11,880 bases of DNA from Bacteroidota bacterium (GTDB lineage: Bacteria; Bacteroidota; Bacteroidia; Bacteroidales; Dysgonomonadaceae). The DNA is taken from contig JAEWQF010000035.1 of NCBI GenBank assembly GCA_023399295.1, positions 1 to 11,880 on the forward strand, in the 5' to 3' direction. Of the stretch, positions 6,206 through 11,880 are shown piece by piece (positions within the stretch are counted from its first letter, which is position 1; each line of letters starts with the position of its first letter). The position numbers and the translations under genes were made by a program. The notes below the pieces were generated by a model. The model worked only from the letters and a program-made list of their open reading frames with translations. It had not been told where the DNA came from and searched no databases.

Positions 6206-7678
6206 TCACTGGGTGTAATCCGGCAGGTTGTACTTCTCTTTGGCCTCCAGGATACGCCATGCTTCGATGATCTCCAGATAAGTGGTACCTCCCACCTCGC
6301 CGAAGCTGCCACCCAGGTAAGCCACACGGTCTGTCCGCTCTATCAGTCCCTGTTCCAGCAGACGTTTGATCGCATCCACAAAGTAGGCCCTGCGGCTCTC
6401 CTTGGTGTTGCCATCGCCCTTGCCTTCCTGATGTTCTGCCCACACACCGTAGGAGAGTGCCAGCTCACGGGCCAGTCTTCCTGTCGTTGTGATGGCATAG
6501 ACTGTGCTCCTCCCGCGGAAGGCTGCCAGTACCCGCGCCGTGCGTCCCGTATGGCTGTCTGTCACAATCGCCTTCACGTTCATCCGCAGCGTTGCTTTTA
6601 CAGCCTGTTTGGCGAGGAACTCGGTCACCTCGCGGTCGTCGTATTGCACGTAGGGCACCCGGATGTCGTTCTCCGCCAGCTTCGTCTTTTCTGCCTCATA
6701 GGCAGTCCTGGCCATGGTGCGCACCGCCTCCACCGGGTACTTGCCATAGGCGGTCTCGCCGCTGAGCATCACCGCATCGGTACGGTAATAGATGGCATTG
6801 GCGATATCGGTGATCTCCGCCCGTGTGGGTCGGGGATTCTGGATCATGGAGTGCAGCATCTGTGTGGCCACGATCACCGGCTTCTTGTGGTGTACCGCCT
6901 GCCTGATCAACACCCGCTGGATACCGGGTATCTTCTCTTGTGCCACTTCGATGCCCAGGTCACCACGGGCTACCATGATGCCATAAGCCGCCTCCAATAT
7001 CTCGTCCACGTTGTCCACGCCTTCCTGATTCTCGATCTTGGCAATGATCTTGATCGGGCTCTTAAGCTCGTCCAGGATCTCCTGTACCGCCAGCACATCT
7101 TCCTTGCTGCGGACGAAGGAGTGGGCAATGAAATCAACATCATGCTTCACCGCCAGGGCAATGAACTCACGGTCACGCTCGGTGATGGCCGGCAGGCTGA
7201 TGCGCACACCGGGGATGTTGACGCTCTTGCGACTGCCCACGGTCCCATCGTTCTGCGCGCTGCAGAGCAGATAACCGGGTGTGACAGCAACCACCTTCAG
7301 ATCGATCTCACCGTCGTCGATCAGGATGTCATCACCCACCTTCATCTCATCGGTGATGCTGGGATAGGAGATGTAAATTGTTTCGCGCGAGGAGATGCCC
7401 GAGGGATCACCCACAATCTTCAATTGGTCACCCGTCATCAGTTCAATGGGACTCTCTGCCACTGTCGTTCGTATCTCGGGACCTTTGGTGTCCACCAGTA
7501 CCGCTATCTGGCTTGAAACCGCGCGTGTGTTGCGAATGATCTTGAGGAAACCCTCTTCGTCGAGATGGGCTGAGTTGAGACGCACCACATTCATCCCCGC
7601 CTCATAGAGCTGGCTGAGGAAGGGCACGTCGCATCGCTTGTCTGAAATAGTAGCGATGATCTTGGTCTGTTTTAGCAT
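6206..7678 (-). CDS. pyk: Pyruvate kinase
   Basis: Catalyses PEP + ADP to pyruvate + ATP, the last step of glycolysis, in the cytoplasm. The 490 residues cover the TIM-barrel A domain, inserted B domain (about 72-160) and C-terminal allosteric domain (about 345-480). Key segments: TKIIATI (5-11), VVRLNSAH (31-38), DTKGPEIRT (63-71) with the Glu typical of K+-dependent enzymes, the catalytic IIAKIEN (211-217, K214 and E216), VARGDLGIE (236-244), ATQMLHSMI (271-279), NPRPTRAEITDIANAI (281-296) and LSGETAYGKYP (305-315). RLNSAH replaces the textbook RLNFSHG, and ATQML is followed by His, where many enzymes have Glu. I believe both are normal for Bacteroidota enzymes. The ATG at 7676-7678 begins right before the first barrel strand. 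aroQ ends 40 bases upstream with no promoter box between, so the gene is read as the second gene of the aroQ operon. Confidence 0.96.
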   Translation of the reverse strand: MLKQTKIIATISDKRCDVPFLSQLYEAGMNVVRLNSAHLDEEGFLKIIRNTRAVSSQIAVLVDTKGPEIRTTVAESPIELMTGDQLKIVGDPSGISSRETIYISYPSITDEMKVGDDILIDDGEIDLKVVAVTPGYLLCSAQNDGTVGSRKSVNIPGVRISLPAITERDREFIALAVKHDVDFIAHSFVRSKEDVLAVQEILDELKSPIKIIAKIENQEGVDNVDEILEAAYGIMVARGDLGIEVAQEKIPGIQRVLIRQAVHHKKPVIVATQMLHSMIQNPRPTRAEITDIANAIYYRTDAVMLSGETAYGKYPVEAVRTMARTAYEAEKTKLAENDIRVPYVQYDDREVTEFLAKQAVKATLRMNVKAIVTDSHTGRTARVLAAFRGRSTVYAITTTGRLARELALSYGVWAEHQEGKGDGNTKESRRAYFVDAIKRLLEQGLIERTDRVAYLGGSFGEVGGTTYLEIIEAWRILEAKEKYNLPDYTQ

Positions 7679-7718
7679 ATATTTCTTTTGGATTGTTCTG
7701 TTGATGTAACGTTTGGAT

Positions 7719-8147
7719 TTACTTTTTGTTTGCCCCCAGTAACGCTTCCAGCGCCAAACGGTAGGAATCGAGACCGAAGCCTGCGATCACCCCGAGAGAG
7801 ACTGCCGACAGCAGGGAGTGATGACGAAATTCTTCCCGGGCATGTACGTTGGAGATGTGCACCTCCACCACCGGTGCCGGCACCGCCTTGATCGCGTCGC
7901 GTATGGCCACCGAGGTGTGGGTGTAGCCCCCGGCGTTGAGGATGATGCCGTCGCTGCCATATCCTGCCTCCTGAATCTTGTTGATCAGCTCTCCCTCCAC
8001 GTTCGACTGGTAAATGTTCAGTGTGACGGCGGGGTAGGCACTCCGCAACGAGTCCAGATATTCATCAAAAGAGTGGCTGCCGTAAGTCTCCGGCTCGCGA
8101 AGCCCCAACAGATTGAGGTTGGGACCGTTGATGATTTGAATCGTCAT
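7719..8147 (-). CDS. aroQ: 3-dehydroquinate dehydratase, type II
   Basis: Dehydrates 3-dehydroquinate to 3-dehydroshikimate, step three of the shikimate pathway to aromatic amino acids. At 142 residues it has the usual size of the small dodecameric type II enzyme. All catalytic landmarks are present: INGPNLNLLGLREPETYG (6-23) with R17 and the catalytic Y22, SNVEGELI (48-55), NAGGYTHTS (71-79) with N71 and H77, VEVHISN (94-100) with the catalytic H97, and REEFRHHS (104-111) with R108. The ATG at 8145-8147 is chosen because the protein fold begins at MTIQIINGPN; a TTG 16 codons upstream adds an unrelated leader. It is the first gene of a close-packed same-strand cluster with pyk, the methyltransferase, rbfA and the permease. 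The promoter box at 8245-8252 would give a leader of about 90 bases. Confidence 0.97.
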   Translation of the reverse strand: MTIQIINGPNLNLLGLREPETYGSHSFDEYLDSLRSAYPAVTLNIYQSNVEGELINKIQEAGYGSDGIILNAGGYTHTSVAIRDAIKAVPAPVVEVHISNVHAREEFRHHSLLSAVSLGVIAGFGLDSYRLALEALLGANKK

Positions 8148-8244
8148 AATATCATTGTTAATGTGGGATGTGGAATCAGGCACCCGATGACCCAAATACC
8201 TGTTTTACAATCCGGGTAAGGAAACCACGCCCCTATTTTTCCTG

Positions 8245-8252
8245 CAAAGATA
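8245..8252 (-). promoter_or_regulatory. Bacteroidota-type -7 box for the aroQ-pyk-rbfA cluster
   Basis: The minus strand reads TATCTTTG, a full TAnnTTTG match, between the PFOR terminator and aroQ. No good TTTG/TTG -33 element is seen at the expected distance; a CATTTGAAATG palindrome sits there instead (8276-8286). Start of transcription would be near 8238, leaving an untranslated leader of about 90 bases before the aroQ ATG. I see no known riboswitch in that leader. Confidence 0.55.
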
Positions 8253-8323
8253 CAACTAATTCTTGGTGAATGGATCATTTGAAATGTACAGGATTGCATC
8301 AGCCACTGCAATCAAAATCAGAC

Positions 8324-8362
8324 AAAAAACCGGTGGTGCCACATTTCAAGCGACACCACCGG
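8324..8362 (-). terminator. Rho-independent terminator of the PFOR gene
   Basis: On the minus strand a perfect 9-base stem CCGGTGGTG / CACCACCGG (8354-8362 and 8330-8338) with a 15-base loop is followed directly by six T (8324-8329). It starts 25 bases after the PFOR stop codon. It separates PFOR from the aroQ promoter. Confidence 0.88.
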
Positions 8363-8386
8363 AATCATCGTGTATGATCGTTATTA

Positions 8387-11300
8387 TCAGTTCTCTCCTT
8401 CTGCAATGGATGCTGTTGTTTCAGCTTGCTGATCGCCATATTGTGCCGCCGCCATCCGTTGATAGGAGCGATAACGCCACTGTGCGTTCTCACGGGCAGC
8501 ATCGAACAACTCGTCAGCCTGACGCGGGAACGATTTGATCAGCTGTGTATAGCGCACTTCGCCCAGCAGGAAGTCGCGGAACCTGCTCCAGTCGGGCTCC
8601 TTGCTATCGAGTTGGAACGGGTTCATGCCCTCCTGCTCCAGTCGGGGATCATAGCGCCACAGGTGCCAGTAACCTGACTCTACGGCAGCTTTCTGTTCCG
8701 CTTGGGCAGTGCCCATTCCCTTTTTCAGTCCGTGACTGATACAGGGTGAGTAGGCGATGATGAGGGAAGGACCGTGATACGATTCAGCCTCCTTCAAAGC
8801 CTTGAGGTAGTGGCCCTGGTTGGCACCCATTGCCACCTGTGCCACATAGACATAGCCGTAGGTGGCGGCGATCATGCCCAGATCCTTCTTGCGAATCCGC
8901 TTACCGGCCGCGGCAAATTTGGCAACGGCGGCGAGCGGTGTCGATTTCGAGGATTGACCGCCGGTATTGGAATAAACCTCGGTGTCGAGTACCAGGATGT
9001 TGATGTCCTGACCGCTGGCCAGCACATGGTCGAGACCGCCAAAGCCGATGTCGTAGGCCCAGCCATCACCACCAAACACCCAGATCGACTTCTTGGCAAG
9101 GTACTTCTCCATGGAGAGGATCTCCAAAGCCAGAGGATGGTCAATGGTCGCAAGGGTGGAAACCAGCTGTGCCGAGACCTCCTTGGAGCCGTCCGAATCC
9201 TCTCTCTTCTCCAGCCACAGGGCGAAGAGTGCCTTCTGCTCTGCAGTGAAATCATCGGAAGCGATGCCACGCTGCATCAACTCACTCAGGTGGTTGCGCA
9301 TGCTGTTGTGTGCGATGACGAAGCCATAGCCGAACTCGGCATTGTCCTCAAAGAGCGAGTTGGCCCATGAGGGACCTTTCCCCTCTTCATTTTTGGTGTA
9401 GGGGGTGGCGGGTGCCGACGCGCCGTAGATGGAGGAGCATCCGGTGGCGTTGGCAATCATCATCCTGTCGCCATAGAGCTGGGTGATCAGCTTGATATAG
9501 GGTGTCTCACCACAACCGGAGCAGGCTCCGGAGAACTCGAACAGCGGTGTGGCAAACTGCGAATTCTTCACATTCAGCTTCACATCGAGCAGGTGTGCCT
9601 TGCTGGTGACATTTTTCACCATGTAATCCCAGTTCTGCTGGTTGTCGTACTGTGTGCCGATGGGTACCATCTCCAATGCCTTCTCGCCCTTCTTGCCGGG
9701 ACACACATCCACACAGTTGCCACAACCGAGGCAGTCGAGCACGTCGACCTGAATGCGGAATGCCATCTCTGAGAGCTGCTTGCCCTGCGCCTTGAGTAGT
9801 TCAACACCCTCACTGAGCCCTTGCTGTTCCGCTACGTCGAGCACGAAAGGACGAATGGTGGCGTGGGGACATACATAGGCACACTGGTTACACTGGATGC
9901 AGTTATCCGGGCTCCATACCGGTACACTGGCGGCCACACCCCGTTTCTCGTAGCTGGTGGTACCCTGTTCCCAGGTACCGTCTTCACGCCCGGTGAATGC
10001 CGATACCGGCAGATCATAGCCGCGTTGCGCGTTCACGGGACGCACCACCTTGTGGATGAATGCCGGTGCATCGTCGGCCATTTCGGCAACCACGCCGAGC
10101 TGGGTCCACTCCTGCGGTACCGGCACCTCTTCCACCTCGCCACCGCGGTCCACGGCGGCAAAGTTCATCTTCACAACCTCCTCGCCTTTCTTGCCGTAGG
10201 ACTTCACGATGAATTTCTTCATCTGTTCCACTGCCTGATCGTAGGGGATCACGTTTGAGATTTTAAAGAAGGCTGATTGCAGGATGGTATTGGTGCGGTT
10301 GCCCAGGCCGATCTCATCGGCGATGGCGGTTGCATTGATGACATAGAAGCGGATGTTGTGCTTGGCGATGTAGCGCTTCACCTTGTCGGGCAGGTGGTTG
10401 GCCACCTCCTCTTTCGGCCAGACGGAGTTCAGGAGGAAGGTGCCGTTCTTCTTCAACCCCTTTGTTACATCATAGAGATGCAGGTAAGCCGGCACATGAC
10501 ACGCCACAAAATCGGGTGTGTTCACCAGGTAGGTGGAACGGATGGGGTTGTCACCAAAGCGGAGATGCGAACAGGTGAAACCGCCCGACTTCTTGGAATC
10601 GTAGGCGAAATAGGCCTGCACATACTTGTCGGTGTTGTCGCCGATGATCTTGATCGAGTTTTTGTTGGCTCCCACCGTTCCGTCGGAACCCAGGCCGTAA
10701 AACTTGGCTTCATAGGTGGTCTCGTCCATTGCAATCTCCTCCTTCAGGGGAAGCGACTTGAAGGTGACATCATCCACGATGCCGATTGTGAAATCATTCT
10801 TTGGCATGTTCATGGAGAGGTTCTCGAACACAGAGAGGATCTGTGAGGGTGAGGTGTCTTTCGATGAGAGACCATAGATCCCACCCACCACCTCGGGCGC
10901 ATGCTCCTTGCCGTAGTAGCAGTCCTTCACATCCAGGTAAAGGGGCTGGCCGGTGGCACCCGGCTCCTTGGTGCGATCGAGTACGGCTATCCGTTTCGCT
11001 GTGGCAGGTACTGCCGAGAGAAATGCCGATGCCTTGAATGGACGGTAGAGATGCACGGCCACGACACCCACCTTCTCACCTTTGGCGGTGAGGTGATCCA
11101 CCACCTCGCGGATGGTCTCGGTAACAGAGCCCATGGCAATTACCACGCGTTCCGCTTCCGGATCGCCGTAGTAGTCGAACAATCCGTATTTGCGGCCGGT
11201 GACGGCTGCCAGCTGCTCCAGGTACTTCTCTACCACGTCGGGCACATTGGCATAAAACGGGTTGGAGGCTTCGCGTGCCTGGAAGTAAATATCGTCATTC

Positions 11301-11880
11301 TGGGCGGTACCCCTTGCAACGGGTGCATCGGGCGACAACGCCCTGTCGCGGAATCCCTTGAGTGCCTCCTGGTTGATCAGCGGTGCCAGGTCGTCGTTCG
11401 TCAATGCTTCAATCTTCTGGATCTCGTGTGAGGTGCGGAATCCGTCGAAGAAATGCAGAAAGGGTACACGACTCTCAATGGCCGCAAGGTGCGCTACCGC
11501 AGCCATGTCCATCACCTCCTGCACCGAACCGGTGGCGAAGAGGGCGAAGCCGGTAGGACGTGCAGCCATCACATCCTGATGGTCACCAAATATGGAGAGC
11601 GCATGGGATGCCAGCGCACGTGCCGAAACATGGAATACACCGGGTAACAATTCTCCCGCCATCTTGTACATGTTGGGAAGCATCAGCAACAACCCCTGGG
11701 AGGCGGTGAAGGTGGAGGAGAGGGCTCCGGCCTGTAACGATCCGTGCATGGCTCCGGCAGCACCCGCTTCCGATTGCATTTCCTGCACCAGGACAGGTTG
11801 CCCGAAGATGTTTTTCCTCCCGGCAGCTGCCCACTCATCCACATACTCCGCCATGGTGGAGGAGGGTGTGATCGGGTAGA
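8387..11880 (-). CDS. nifJ: Pyruvate:ferredoxin (flavodoxin) oxidoreductase, 5' end outside the window
   Basis: Single-chain PFOR: pyruvate + CoA + oxidised ferredoxin to acetyl-CoA + CO2 + reduced ferredoxin, using thiamine pyrophosphate and three [4Fe-4S] clusters, in the cytoplasm. The frame is open to the right edge and reads YPITPSST before the Met at 11852-11854, the conserved start of domain I, so roughly 25 residues are missing. Numbering from that Met: QEMQSEAGAAG (24-34), domain II up to about 370, FYGLGSDGTVGANKN (385-399) opening the gamma-type domain, two ferredoxin-type cluster motifs CIQCNQCAYVCP (652-663) and CLGCGNCVDVCP (708-719), proximal-cluster cysteines C778, C781, C806 and C1038, and the TPP-binding region from GGDGWAYDIGFGG (928-940) to YSNTGGQ (961-967). 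The cysteine spacing matches the Desulfovibrio africanus enzyme as I recall it. No extra C-terminal oxygen-protection domain is seen. A strong terminator follows. Confidence 0.96.
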   Translation of the reverse strand, partial: YPITPSSTMAEYVDEWAAAGRKNIFGQPVLVQEMQSEAGAAGAMHGSLQAGALSSTFTASQGLLLMLPNMYKMAGELLPGVFHVSARALASHALSIFGDHQDVMAARPTGFALFATGSVQEVMDMAAVAHLAAIESRVPFLHFFDGFRTSHEIQKIEALTNDDLAPLINQEALKGFRDRALSPDAPVARGTAQNDDIYFQAREASNPFYANVPDVVEKYLEQLAAVTGRKYGLFDYYGDPEAERVVIAMGSVTETIREVVDHLTAKGEKVGVVAVHLYRPFKASAFLSAVPATAKRIAVLDRTKEPGATGQPLYLDVKDCYYGKEHAPEVVGGIYGLSSKDTSPSQILSVFENLSMNMPKNDFTIGIVDDVTFKSLPLKEEIAMDETTYEAKFYGLGSDGTVGANKNSIKIIGDNTDKYVQAYFAYDSKKSGGFTCSHLRFGDNPIRSTYLVNTPDFVACHVPAYLHLYDVTKGLKKNGTFLLNSVWPKEEVANHLPDKVKRYIAKHNIRFYVINATAIADEIGLGNRTNTILQSAFFKISNVIPYDQAVEQMKKFIVKSYGKKGEEVVKMNFAAVDRGGEVEEVPVPQEWTQLGVVAEMADDAPAFIHKVVRPVNAQRGYDLPVSAFTGREDGTWEQGTTSYEKRGVAASVPVWSPDNCIQCNQCAYVCPHATIRPFVLDVAEQQGLSEGVELLKAQGKQLSEMAFRIQVDVLDCLGCGNCVDVCPGKKGEKALEMVPIGTQYDNQQNWDYMVKNVTSKAHLLDVKLNVKNSQFATPLFEFSGACSGCGETPYIKLITQLYGDRMMIANATGCSSIYGASAPATPYTKNEEGKGPSWANSLFEDNAEFGYGFVIAHNSMRNHLSELMQRGIASDDFTAEQKALFALWLEKREDSDGSKEVSAQLVSTLATIDHPLALEILSMEKYLAKKSIWVFGGDGWAYDIGFGGLDHVLASGQDINILVLDTEVYSNTGGQSSKSTPLAAVAKFAAAGKRIRKKDLGMIAATYGYVYVAQVAMGANQGHYLKALKEAESYHGPSLIIAYSPCISHGLKKGMGTAQAEQKAAVESGYWHLWRYDPRLEQEGMNPFQLDSKEPDWSRFRDFLLGEVRYTQLIKSFPRQADELFDAARENAQWRYRSYQRMAAAQYGDQQAETTASIAEGEN

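Noticed and set aside
6137..7516. Long open frame of 459 codons on the plus strand, opposite pyk.
   Set aside because: It lies antisense to a pyruvate kinase with all motifs intact. Its His-, Gly- and Asp-rich sequence shows no family features; it is a by-product of codon bias in the real gene.
7562..7586. Atypical RLNSAH in pyruvate kinase, considered as a sign of a degraded or neofunctional enzyme.
   Set aside because: All other catalytic and metal-binding segments are intact, and I recall this variant from other Bacteroidota pyruvate kinases.
8148..8195. Longer start for aroQ at a TTG, adding 16 residues.
   Set aside because: Type II dehydroquinate dehydratases start immediately before the INGPNLN strand, and the ATG at 8145-8147 fits this.
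8426..11879. Several plus-strand open frames opposite the PFOR gene.
   Set aside because: The minus-strand frame is continuous over 1160 residues with all PFOR cofactor motifs; the opposite frames are shadows.
1..11880. CRISPR array, tRNA/rRNA, insertion sequence, prophage, toxin-antitoxin or defence genes.
   Set aside because: No direct-repeat array, transposase, integrase or RNA-gene signature was seen on either strand. The window is core metabolism plus one metal-efflux operon edge.

Overview
The window reads as a chromosomal housekeeping stretch of a Bacteroidota bacterium, most likely an anaerobic member of the order Bacteroidales. The reasons are the TAnnTTTG-type -7 boxes upstream of three transcription units, A-rich leaders without clear Shine-Dalgarno sequences, a pyruvate:ferredoxin oxidoreductase typical of anaerobes, a small Cys-rich protein of a Bacteroidota type next to a CusA-like pump, and the gene order aroQ-pyk-methyltransferase-rbfA-permease, which I recall from this group. 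The family or genus cannot be fixed from the sequence alone. All nine genes lie on the minus strand and coding density is high. No gap exceeds about 240 bases.

Reading in the direction of transcription (high to low coordinates): (1) 11880-8387 is a nearly complete pyruvate:ferredoxin oxidoreductase, with its N-terminus cut by the window edge, closed by a clear Rho-independent terminator at 8324-8362. (2) From a TAnnTTTG box at 8245-8252 a tightly packed set follows: aroQ (3-dehydroquinate dehydratase), pyk (pyruvate kinase), a SAM-dependent O-methyltransferase, rbfA (30S maturation factor) and a LolC/E-FtsX-type permease with a TTG start. Gaps inside it are 5 to 40 bases. ugd (UDP-glucose 6-dehydrogenase) follows after 64 bases. 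(3) A DUF1846/UPF0371 protein has its own TAnnTTTG box at 2480-2487. (4) A small Cys-rich exported protein and the N-terminus of a CusA/CzcA-type heavy-metal RND efflux pump form what looks like the start of a metal-export operon. It has a promoter box at 845-852 and an AT-rich inverted repeat across its -33 region. The pump runs off the left edge.

Functionally, Pyk makes pyruvate and PFOR oxidises it to acetyl-CoA with ferredoxin reduction. Pyk also competes with the shikimate pathway (aroQ) for PEP. rbfA and possibly the methyltransferase (compare TrmR/YrrM) serve the translation apparatus. Ugd makes UDP-glucuronate for surface polysaccharide.

I found no CRISPR array, insertion sequence, prophage, tRNA or rRNA, and no convincing new multi-gene system. 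The points most worth a second look are the methyltransferase beside rbfA, the P-loop-like segment in the DUF1846 protein, and the small Cys-rich protein with the possible operator in front of the metal pump.
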